From Flavobacterium luteum (GTDB lineage: Bacteria > Bacteroidota > Bacteroidia > Flavobacteriales > Flavobacteriaceae), in contig NZ_WAEM01000002.1 of the NCBI RefSeq assembly GCF_008806775.1, forward strand, positions 558,001 through 622,000: 64,000 nt of DNA, given 5' to 3'. The notes beneath the pieces are model-generated. The model worked only from the letters and a program-made list of their open reading frames with translations, made no database searches and was not told the origin of the DNA. This document shows, one piece after another, positions 1 through 7,824 of this stretch; positions within the stretch are counted from its first letter, which is position 1; each line of letters starts with the position of its first letter. The translations under genes and the position numbers were made by a program.

Positions 1-1480
1 CATCTGTAGTGATTTTTTGGAATACGGATGGGATTACGCCATTTGCAGAAAAGGCTTGGGTTGCCGTGTTAAATTTATAGGTGCCTTTATCAAAATTTAA
101 AGTCGTATTGAATACTAATCCTTCAATAATTTTAAAATCTAAATAAGCATTTCCTAAAAATCGTTGATTCTTTTGTTCATTTTTTCTATTACTCCATAAA
201 TTAGCTACTGAGTTAGGTTTATCTTGCATACCCCCAGTTATTATAGTGGCGTAATCTCCAAGATTAGAATATACCGGGAGCAATGGGTTTTGAAGAATTG
301 CATTTTCAAATTCATTTGCTTTTACCTCATTAAATTTAGAATACAAGAAATTTTCTCCGATAGTCACTCTATCCTTAAATAGTTTATATGAAGTATTTAT
401 TCTCGCATTGAAACGGTCATAACCAGTATATCTTTGAATACCATTATCTTCTGAATAGCTCAATTGAGTGTATAAACTAAGATTTTCAGTTCCTTTTCTG
501 TACCCAAAATCGGTGTTGTTTGAATAGGTATCGTTTGTAATTTCATTTACCCAATTCGTATTTGCCGATGTTTGCAAGCCATTTGGATCTAAATATTGGG
601 GTATGGTAAAACCAGAACCATTATTAATTAAAACTGGATGAGTTGGAGATGCTATTCCAGCACCTTGTTGCGCTTGATATTCTACATCCGCCCATTGTTG
701 CGAATTAAGCAAACTGATTTTATCTCTTAACTTATTCATTGTTATTTCGGATTTGAAACTAAATTCAGAAACTCCTTTTTTACCTTTCTTAGTTGTAACA
801 ACAATTACTCCGTTTGCGGCAGAAGTTCCATAAATAGCTGCTGATGCTCCATCTTTTAATACTTGAATAGTTTCAATTTCTTCAGGATTTAACGAGGATG
901 AACTTGTTGTTTGAACACCGTCGATAACCCACAAAGGTGCAGATCCACTAGTCACAGTTGTTAATCCTCTAATAATAATTTGAGAATCATTCCCGCCAGG
1001 TGTTCCGCCAGAGTTGATTTGTAAACCAGCGACTCTGCCCTGTAAGGCAGTTAAAACATTAGGACTAGATTCTTGAGCTATATCAGCAATTTTAACAACA
1101 GAAATAGCTCCTGCAATATCTGATTTTTTCTCTTTTGTATATCCTACAACTATAACTTCTGAAAGATTGTTTGAACTAGATTGCAATTTAATATTGTACG
1201 TTATTTTTGAAGTTACTTTAATTTTAGCTTCTAAGTAACCAATATAACTAACTATCAAAGTAGCCCCCTCATCGGCATAAATTTTAAACTTCCCATCTAT
1301 ATCTGTAGTAGTTCCATTTTTCGAACCCTCTACAAGAATATTAGCCCCTGGTAAAGGCTGACCATCGTCTGCCAAGACAGACCCATTAATTTGTCTTTGT
1401 TGCCCTGAAGCAATAAACACCAAGAAAAACAAGCATATTGACAATATGTTTTTCTTGTTTTTAAAATACTTAATTTTCAT
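1..1480 (-). CDS. SusC-like TonB-dependent outer-membrane receptor (partial, C-terminus off the left edge)
   Basis: About 493 N-terminal codons are visible. I translated the strand and see a signal peptide ending near ASGQ, then a carboxypeptidase-regulatory-like beta-sandwich (about residues 28-110, with GANILVEGSKNGTTTDIDGK). A TonB plug domain follows, with the family signatures GRVAGLQI and VLKDGASAAIYGTSAANGV, then the start of the barrel. SusC proteins import oligosaccharides across the outer membrane together with a SusD lipoprotein, whose gene would be expected just beyond the left edge. It lies 50 bp downstream of the GH32 fructanase gene in the same direction, so fructan oligosaccharides are the likely substrate by context. 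The ATG at 1480 is chosen because the signal peptide follows directly. Confidence 0.93.
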   Translation of the reverse strand, partial: MKIKYFKNKKNILSICLFFLVFIASGQQRQINGSVLADDGQPLPGANILVEGSKNGTTTDIDGKFKIYADEGATLIVSYIGYLEAKIKVTSKITYNIKLQSSSNNLSEVIVVGYTKEKKSDIAGAISVVKIADIAQESSPNVLTALQGRVAGLQINSGGTPGGNDSQIIIRGLTTVTSGSAPLWVIDGVQTTSSSSLNPEEIETIQVLKDGASAAIYGTSAANGVIVVTTKKGKKGVSEFSFKSEITMNKLRDKISLLNSQQWADVEYQAQQGAGIASPTHPVLINNGSGFTIPQYLDPNGLQTSANTNWVNEITNDTYSNNTDFGYRKGTENLSLYTQLSYSEDNGIQRYTGYDRFNARINTSYKLFKDRVTIGENFLYSKFNEVKANEFENAILQNPLLPVYSNLGDYATIITGGMQDKPNSVANLWSNRKNEQKNQRFLGNAYLDFKIIEGLVFNTTLNFDKGTYKFNTATQAFSANGVIPSVFQKITTD

Positions 1481-1530
1481 ACATTTATAGTTTTTGGTTA
1501 TTAGTCAATTTGTTTTTGTACATCTTTTAT

Positions 1531-3126
1531 TTAAAATTTTAGTTGGTTTATAAATACATTTTTAAGTTCGAAATCAGAATTTGCTTTAGCTATTGAAAAA
1601 GATTCCATTGGTTTATCTGAAAAATAAATTTCAGTCATAACCGTTTTTCCATTATCATAAAACACTTCGATAGAGGTTTTATCGATAACCACTATCACTT
1701 CGATGGAATTAAAATCGGATGTAATAGGTGCTTTTGATATTTTCTTGGCAAATTCATCAGAGAAAGAGGTTTGACTTATATTCTTTCTATCCATATAGAA
1801 ATACTTGTCCTTTTTATTAATTCCAAAATGAATAGCATTGTTTTCTTTGTTGGAAAGGATAAAATCATAGTTGTCGTCCTTTAAACCATTCAATGTAAAA
1901 CGAATTTCCAATCTTGACATATTTACGGTAGATTTGTCAACAACCAAGGTTGTTTTATCAATAATGAGAAGCTCCTTTTTTATAGTTTTTGAAATATATT
2001 TATCCAATTCCTTAACTGGTAGAGAAACTATTCGATAATGACCATCCGTATTTATTAGCTTCAATTCCCTAGGAATAGTCATAGCACTTCTCCAATTTTT
2101 TGTCGGAACCTTATTTGCATATTCCCAATTTGACATCCAACCTATAAACAACTTACGACCATCAGAATCTGGAACATTAGACCAAGTAACTCCTGCGTAA
2201 TTATCCTTCCCATAGTCAAGCCACAAAGCTCCATATTTGTTTAAATCTTGGGTGAATGAATTATTAAGTGTAAAAGTTTTTCCATCGAAATCGCCGACAA
2301 AATATTGTGTTGCCGATCCTCCATTTGGGCCGCCAGGATTGATACTTTGTAAAAGCACCCATTTCATTTCGGTTGAACCTTCCACTTTGATAGGGAAAAA
2401 ATCCGGGCACTCCCAAGGAGCACCGTGCACGCCAAGATTTTTGCCAAATGCAGAGGCCAATTCCCAATCAATTAAATTGGAAGAACGATATATTTTAGTC
2501 TCAACATCGGCAGCCAAAACCATTATCCATTGTTTATGAATAGCATCCCATGTGATTTTTGGGTCTCTAAAGTCTTTGAGATTAGGATTTTTGATTACTG
2601 GATTATTCTTGTATTTTGTCCAAGTCATTCCTTCGTCTAAAGAATAAGCAATAGCTTGAGATTGAAAATCAATTGCTCCTGTTTTTGCTTTAACCTCATC
2701 GTGATACGTAAACATTGCTATAATTGGAGGATTTTTTAAACTTCCAAATCCAGAAGTATTATTCACATCTACAACTGCACTTCCTGAAAAAATATAACCT
2801 TTTTCATCTGGATAAAGCGCAATTTTCTCTTCCTTCCAAGTGATCATATCTTTACTTGTTGCGTGTCCCCAATGCATCGGACCCCAAACAGTAGCATCTG
2901 GATAATGCTGAAAATATAAATGATACAAACCTTTGTAGAAAAACATACCATTTGGATCATTCATCCATCCACTTTTAGGGGTGAAATGAAAATTGGGTCT
3001 GTATAATTCTTCATTGGTCACTACTTTTTCAATATTTGTCTTGGTAGAACTACAACCATTCATTACAACCAGTATCATCATAAAAAGCATTCTAATTAAA
3101 ATTCCAAATTTTGATCTATTCATCAT
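1531..3126 (-). CDS. GH32 fructan hydrolase (levanase/inulinase/invertase-like), lipoprotein
   Basis: A 531-aa glycoside hydrolase family 32 enzyme, which releases fructose from fructans or sucrose. It has an SPII signal with a lipobox ending at Cys25. All three catalytic motifs are intact: WMNDPNG at 54-60 (nucleophile Asp57), FRDPK around 186-190 (transition-state stabiliser Asp188) and ECPD at 239-242 (acid/base Glu239). A five-blade propeller is followed by a C-terminal beta-sandwich from about residue 375. It lies 5 bp after the MFS porter gene and 50 bp before the SusC gene, so the three form one operon. Surface lipoprotein status fits extracellular or periplasmic cleavage. Endo versus exo action and inulin versus levan preference cannot be read from the sequence. 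Confidence 0.93.
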   Translation of the reverse strand: MMNRSKFGILIRMLFMMILVVMNGCSSTKTNIEKVVTNEELYRPNFHFTPKSGWMNDPNGMFFYKGLYHLYFQHYPDATVWGPMHWGHATSKDMITWKEEKIALYPDEKGYIFSGSAVVDVNNTSGFGSLKNPPIIAMFTYHDEVKAKTGAIDFQSQAIAYSLDEGMTWTKYKNNPVIKNPNLKDFRDPKITWDAIHKQWIMVLAADVETKIYRSSNLIDWELASAFGKNLGVHGAPWECPDFFPIKVEGSTEMKWVLLQSINPGGPNGGSATQYFVGDFDGKTFTLNNSFTQDLNKYGALWLDYGKDNYAGVTWSNVPDSDGRKLFIGWMSNWEYANKVPTKNWRSAMTIPRELKLINTDGHYRIVSLPVKELDKYISKTIKKELLIIDKTTLVVDKSTVNMSRLEIRFTLNGLKDDNYDFILSNKENNAIHFGINKKDKYFYMDRKNISQTSFSDEFAKKISKAPITSDFNSIEVIVVIDKTSIEVFYDNGKTVMTEIYFSDKPMESFSIAKANSDFELKNVFINQLKF

Positions 3127-3131
3127 AATTC

Positions 3132-4451
3132 TTATTTATTGATTAAGCCTTTACTTACCTCTTCCAGAGAAATTCCTTTGGTTTCTGGCATCATAAAAAT
3201 CACAAACAACAATTGGAAAACCATCATAAAAGCAAAAAAGGCAAATACATTTCCAACTCCAAAACTGGTAAAAAGAATTGGCACCATTGAAGGAATAATG
3301 GCAGCTAAAACCCAATGAACAGAACTGCCAAAGGACTGTCCAGAAGCTCTTAAATGATTGGGAAATATTTCAGAAATAAATACCCAAATAACAGCCCCTT
3401 GTCCAATGGCGTGGGCTGCAATAAAGAGGAATAAAAATCCAGGTACTGCCAACCCAGTCCAGTTTAAGTAAAAAGAAGTTGCCACCATTGAAAGAGAGAA
3501 AATATAACCAATAGATCCGAAAATCATTAATTTACGTCTTCCCAATCTATCAATAAGATACACTCCAATCAGTGTGAAAATTAAATTGATAAAACCGATA
3601 CCAATACTACTCAACAAGGCTGTTTTTGCACCTAGTCCTGCTTCTTCAAATATTCTTGGAGCATAATATAGAAACGCATTAATTCCTGATAGTTGATTAA
3701 AAGCTGCAATCAAGAAAACCAATATTAGTTGAAAACGGTATTTTTTCATAAAAATATTTTCGTTCAAAGGAGTGCTATTACTATTATTATCTAGATCTTC
3801 CAAAATACTTTGAACGTCTTCTTTTGAACCAATTTTATCAAAAATAAGTTTTGCTTCTTCAATTCTAAGCATTGAATACAACCATCTTGGACTTTCAGGA
3901 ATACTAAATGCCATTAGCGTATAGATTATTGAAGGAAAAACTTGAATACCAAGCATCCATCTCCAAGCATTTGGTCCAATATCACTTAGAAGATAATTTG
4001 ATAAAAAGGCACAAAGAATACCAAATACAATATTAAATTGATACAATCCCACTAAACGCCCTCTATCCTTGGCAGGTGCAATTTCAGATATATAAGCTGG
4101 TGCCGCAATTGTTGAAGCTCCAATTCCTAAACCTCCAAGAAACCTAAAAAAAGCAAAAACAAACGGATCGTTTGAAAGTGCTGAACCAGCAGCCGAAATA
4201 GTAAACAAAATACCTATAATTAATAAGGTCTTTTTTCTCCCAATCTTATTTGTTGGAAATCCTCCAAAAATTGCTCCAATTACTGTTCCCCAGAGTGCCA
4301 TAGCCATAACTACTGAACCGTGGAAAACATCACTTGAATTCCACAATATTTGTAAAGTTTTATCTGCCCCTGAAATCACTACTGTGTCAAAGCCAAATAG
4401 GAATCCCGCAAAAGAAGCAATGAGTGACCATCTTAAAATTTTAGTATTCAT
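3132..4451 (-). CDS. MFS sugar porter (probable fructose importer)
   Basis: A 439-aa major facilitator with 12 predicted membrane segments. Sugar-porter signatures are visible: GRRK-type loops (KIGRKK near 73, RLGRRK near 305), PESPRWL around 190 and PETKG near the C-terminus. It lies 5 bp upstream of the GH32 gene in the same operon, which supports uptake of released fructose or sucrose across the inner membrane. A -7 box (TAAGTTTG on the minus strand, 4481-4474) sits 23 nt before the ATG, so this gene probably starts the porter-GH32-SusC transcript. The first Met is followed at once by the first membrane segment. The substrate is inferred from context. Confidence 0.9.
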   Translation of the reverse strand: MNTKILRWSLIASFAGFLFGFDTVVISGADKTLQILWNSSDVFHGSVVMAMALWGTVIGAIFGGFPTNKIGRKKTLLIIGILFTISAAGSALSNDPFVFAFFRFLGGLGIGASTIAAPAYISEIAPAKDRGRLVGLYQFNIVFGILCAFLSNYLLSDIGPNAWRWMLGIQVFPSIIYTLMAFSIPESPRWLYSMLRIEEAKLIFDKIGSKEDVQSILEDLDNNSNSTPLNENIFMKKYRFQLILVFLIAAFNQLSGINAFLYYAPRIFEEAGLGAKTALLSSIGIGFINLIFTLIGVYLIDRLGRRKLMIFGSIGYIFSLSMVATSFYLNWTGLAVPGFLFLFIAAHAIGQGAVIWVFISEIFPNHLRASGQSFGSSVHWVLAAIIPSMVPILFTSFGVGNVFAFFAFMMVFQLLFVIFMMPETKGISLEEVSKGLINK

Positions 4452-4912
4452 AAATCGTGTTTTTAATTATTTCCAAACTTATTATTAATCATCAAGATAA
4501 CGTTTTCGTAATGTATCCATTAACTTCAAATTTGTAACATTAATTATAAAGTATTGATTTATAAATACTTAATTGTTTAAAACTAGTATGCAAGTATAAT
4601 ATTGTAACATAAAATTACAGTTTCGAAACATAAAATAAATTGTAAAACAAACTTTGAATAATTTAATAGGTTTAAAATTAGAGATACTGTTTTTTTATTT
4701 CTAATTATTTGCACTTATATCAATAGCATTACAATAAAAGAAACATTAATATTTATAAAATATGGACTACTTCGCTTCTAAACTTTGTTAAAAAAAGTTT
4801 TAAAATTTATAATTACAAAACCTTGAGAAAAACAAAATGTATAGACTTAACCGTTTAAGCAATTACTTTTTCATAACAAGTTTTTATAAGGAATAACCAC
4901 ACAATTAGATTG

Positions 4913-4940
4913 ATTAAACAACTTTCTAAAGTTGTTTAAT
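4913..4940. repeat. Inverted repeat, 12-bp stem
   Basis: ATTAAACAACTT (4913-4924), loop TCTA, then its exact reverse complement (4929-4940). Flanking ATTAG/CTAAT extends the stem across a 4-nt bulge. It is followed by a weak T run. It could be a second terminator or an operator for the fructan regulator. Confidence 0.6.
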
Positions 4941-4970
4941 CTAATTTTTATGTAAAAGTACAAGCATAAC

Positions 4971-5010
4971 AAAAACAGACTATGTAAAATATTTTACATA
5001 GTCTGTTTTT
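4971..5010 (-). terminator. Intrinsic terminator after the LamG-GH32 gene (perfect 40-bp palindrome)
   Basis: The arms 4971-4990 and 4991-5010 are exact reverse complements (AAAAACAGACTATGTAAAAT and its complement). The stem core carries A and T tracts on both sides, so it could act in both directions. It lies about 75 bp beyond the stop of the minus-strand gene ending at 5087. Confidence 0.8.
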
Positions 5011-5086
5011 TTAGGATATGGTATTATAAATCAATCAAAAAATAATATTTCAATTGGAATCTTTCCCAACTTTTAATTTCTCATTA

Positions 5087-7627
5087 CTATTCCACTATTA
5101 TTTTGGCATCAAATAATTCATTTTTCAATAAACCTTTTATTATATAAACACCCCTGATTGCTTTATTTCCATCATCCATAATACCATCCCAATGGATTAT
5201 TAGATTGTTGGGGTCTAGAATTGTTTCGATTTTTTTTACAGGAAATCCAGTTATGTCAAAGATATATCCATAAACAGGAGTAACCGCAGTGATATCACTA
5301 AATTTAACGTTGAAATTTACACTTGAAGGATTCGGAAAAACAACTGGATGAATTATTATTTCACTTTTTTTTTCAGCACGCTTGGATGCAGATGCAGTTC
5401 CGCCTCCTTGGATATTGTATATTTTCAAATCTATTGCTGTTGCCGAACCTCCTTGGGCATACAAATCAATTAAATTATTTGCTGTTGAAGGAAAAGATCG
5501 TGTTGCAAAAGCTAATTCTTCATTAACGAATACTTCAATTACAGAGGCGTCCACAAAAATTCTCCAATTGATGTTTCCTGCCGGCAATATATAGTTAGTG
5601 GATTGGTTAGACAGCGGAACACCTTTTAAAATAGAGGACTTACTTCTGTCTACAACAAAACTACTGGTTGTAAAATCATAATAAATTAAGGTTTGTTCAC
5701 CGGTGGCAGTATTTTTATTTAGAGAAAAACCAACTTTTGTGGCAGTTCCTGGATTAATGGTAGCCACGATTTCATATTGAGATCCTGTTGAGTTATTTAA
5801 TGAATTGGAACTGTTTTGGTCAAAAACTACATTGGTAAAATTTTTGGAAGAACCTCTAAGGCTCAACAAATTTGGGTGTGGAACTTGTTTTATTTTACCA
5901 TTGGCAAGTGTCCAAACCCTTGGTAAACTAAATACGTTTGCCCAGCCTTGCTCTTTGTGTTTTGCAGAAGTAACACCGTCCGGAATAATTCCTATTGCCG
6001 TTAAATTTCCATTAGCGTCAGGATGAATGGAAGGGGACAATAATTGATTAATCACATCTAAACGTTCAGGAACGGGATTATCCCTAACGAATTGCGATCC
6101 ATTAAAATTTCCAGTCCAATACAATGCATTTGCATTAGGAAGTTTATTAATCAGCACAATTGATTTTGCGCCAAAATTATAATAAACCGGCATTTCCCAA
6201 AAATCTCCAGTTCCATCTACAGAAGGATTTCCCTCCAACATTGTACCTTGAGGGGACCATTGTTTAAAATCGGAAGAAGTAGATTTATACAAATACAATG
6301 CTCCTCGTGAAGTTCCGTCCCTTAAACCTGAACCAATCATCATATACCATTCTGAATCGTGTTGGAATACAAAAGGATCTCTAAAGTCAGCATTAGCTGA
6401 AGTAGTTGGCGCATTTGGAATAATAGCAGAAGCATTTTTTGTCCAAGTATCATAGGGAGCTGTTGAAGTTGCAAGTCCTATTGCGGCTCTGGCTTTATTT
6501 ACACCAGTATAAAAGATAAAGGGTTGACCATTGCTGATTATGGCGTGTCCTGACCAAATTCCAACTTCGTCAAATCCAGGTTGAGGCCATAAAATTTGTG
6601 TTTTTTCCTCCCAACTTACTAAATCACTACTAACGAAATGTCCCCAATTTAAATGCCCCCAATAAGGGCCATTGAAATTTCTTTGACTAAAAATATGGTA
6701 TTTATTATCAATATACAGCAATCCGTGCGATTCATTAGTCCAACCTGCAGATGGCATTAAATGGTATTTTGGTCGATGAATATCATTGGCAAATCGAACA
6801 GCAGTCGGGATTTTAAGATCCGGATCTGAAGGTGTAAATTTATTGTACTGGGTTACTATCTCAGCCGCTGTCAGGTCTTTGCTCCAAAGCGCTACCTGAT
6901 CTATTGCCCCTGTTAAACCATTCGTGTCAAATCCAGCGATTGTTTTCGATTTTGATTCTTTTCCAATATAAATAGTGGCATTATTATCCCATAGAAGTGT
7001 TCCAACATCAAACGTGGTACTTTTAATTTGGACCCCATTCAAATACAATGAAGCCGTACCGCTTGAAGCATTAATGTTTAATGCAATATGACTCCACTTT
7101 TTAAGCGCTACTTCTTGATCAGATAAAATTTGAATCACATTGGTTCCCACTTTAAATTGACCAATAACTCTTCCGTGATGATTGATCCCCAAGGCAATTC
7201 CAGCACTGGTGGATGTGTTTACATTTGAAAAAATAGCGGCATTTGTGTTTTCGGTAATTGGATCTGCATCTTTTCGTTGTACTGGGAAAGCAGATGGTGC
7301 AATCCAGCCAGAGACACATACTTTTGAGGTAGGATACGTTGTGCTTGCATTTCCTGTTGCCCATCCATAAAAGCCATTAACACGGAGTGCATTGCCCTCA
7401 ACTCCGCTAATGCGTTCAGCAGAACCAGAAGGTCCATTGATGTTAAAACTGGCATTCGTTTTGGTTTCTGACAATGTTTGGCCGGAGGATTCATTAAAGT
7501 TAAATGAGAAAAGTTCTGTAGCCACCGTTGGATTAGGAATCGGGGTTGGAGTGGGACTTGGGTCATTTTGAGACTTACATCCAATAAGCAGAAGTCCTGA
7601 CAGGATAATTGTGGTACACTTTTTCAT
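5087..7627 (-). CDS. LamG-GH32 fused lipoprotein with T9SS-type C-terminal domain; atypical nucleophile motif
   Basis: An 846-aa protein. It has a lipobox with Cys17, a Pro/Thr-rich linker (21-36), a LamG/concanavalin-like domain (about 38-265) and a GH32 propeller plus beta-sandwich (about 280-740). The last 85 residues resemble a type IX secretion sorting domain (PNPSSVNFNVKF, then an IIHWDG-type segment and a final IIVE). The usual WMNDPNG is WTNESHG at 296-302, so the nucleophile Asp position holds Glu299. FRDP (415-418) is intact, and the acid/base motif reads EMPV (Glu478) instead of ECPD. It may be an enzyme with changed specificity or a fructan-binding protein. It has its own terminator and lies between the regulator and the porter. 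Having both a lipobox and a sorting domain is odd. Confidence 0.88.
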   Translation of the reverse strand: MKKCTTIILSGLLLIGCKSQNDPSPTPTPIPNPTVATELFSFNFNESSGQTLSETKTNASFNINGPSGSAERISGVEGNALRVNGFYGWATGNASTTYPTSKVCVSGWIAPSAFPVQRKDADPITENTNAAIFSNVNTSTSAGIALGINHHGRVIGQFKVGTNVIQILSDQEVALKKWSHIALNINASSGTASLYLNGVQIKSTTFDVGTLLWDNNATIYIGKESKSKTIAGFDTNGLTGAIDQVALWSKDLTAAEIVTQYNKFTPSDPDLKIPTAVRFANDIHRPKYHLMPSAGWTNESHGLLYIDNKYHIFSQRNFNGPYWGHLNWGHFVSSDLVSWEEKTQILWPQPGFDEVGIWSGHAIISNGQPFIFYTGVNKARAAIGLATSTAPYDTWTKNASAIIPNAPTTSANADFRDPFVFQHDSEWYMMIGSGLRDGTSRGALYLYKSTSSDFKQWSPQGTMLEGNPSVDGTGDFWEMPVYYNFGAKSIVLINKLPNANALYWTGNFNGSQFVRDNPVPERLDVINQLLSPSIHPDANGNLTAIGIIPDGVTSAKHKEQGWANVFSLPRVWTLANGKIKQVPHPNLLSLRGSSKNFTNVVFDQNSSNSLNNSTGSQYEIVATINPGTATKVGFSLNKNTATGEQTLIYYDFTTSSFVVDRSKSSILKGVPLSNQSTNYILPAGNINWRIFVDASVIEVFVNEELAFATRSFPSTANNLIDLYAQGGSATAIDLKIYNIQGGGTASASKRAEKKSEIIIHPVVFPNPSSVNFNVKFSDITAVTPVYGYIFDITGFPVKKIETILDPNNLIIHWDGIMDDGNKAIRGVYIIKGLLKNELFDAKIIVE

Positions 7628-7824
7628 TTTATAATAATTTTAATAAAATTACTATAATAATACCGTGAACAAGTTAAGTATTGTTACACCTATATTAATT
7701 ATATACAAACAAGCACTAACCCTTATAAATACAAGGTATTAAGAATGAGAAAATCAAAGAAATCAATAAAAAAAAACACTCCAAATTACAATAGGTATAA
7801 AAATGTTACATTGTTTTAGCACAA

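Larger units (their letters stand above)
4452..5086. other. 635-bp non-coding region with promoter and two inverted repeats
   Basis: No ORF looks real here; the sequence is very AT-rich. It holds the -7 box of the MFS operon (4481-4474, minus strand), an imperfect inverted repeat at 4913-4940 and a perfect palindromic terminator at 4971-5010. The unusual length between two genes of one locus makes it a likely site for regulator binding, but I see no further defined element. Confidence 0.6.

Noticed and set aside
2237..2539. 100-codon plus-strand ORF inside the GH32 gene
   Set aside because: Antisense shadow of a conserved enzyme, with no homology-like pattern or start signals.
7219..7584. 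121-codon ORF overlapping the LamG domain in another frame
   Set aside because: Frame shadow of the LamG coding sequence; composition is not protein-like.
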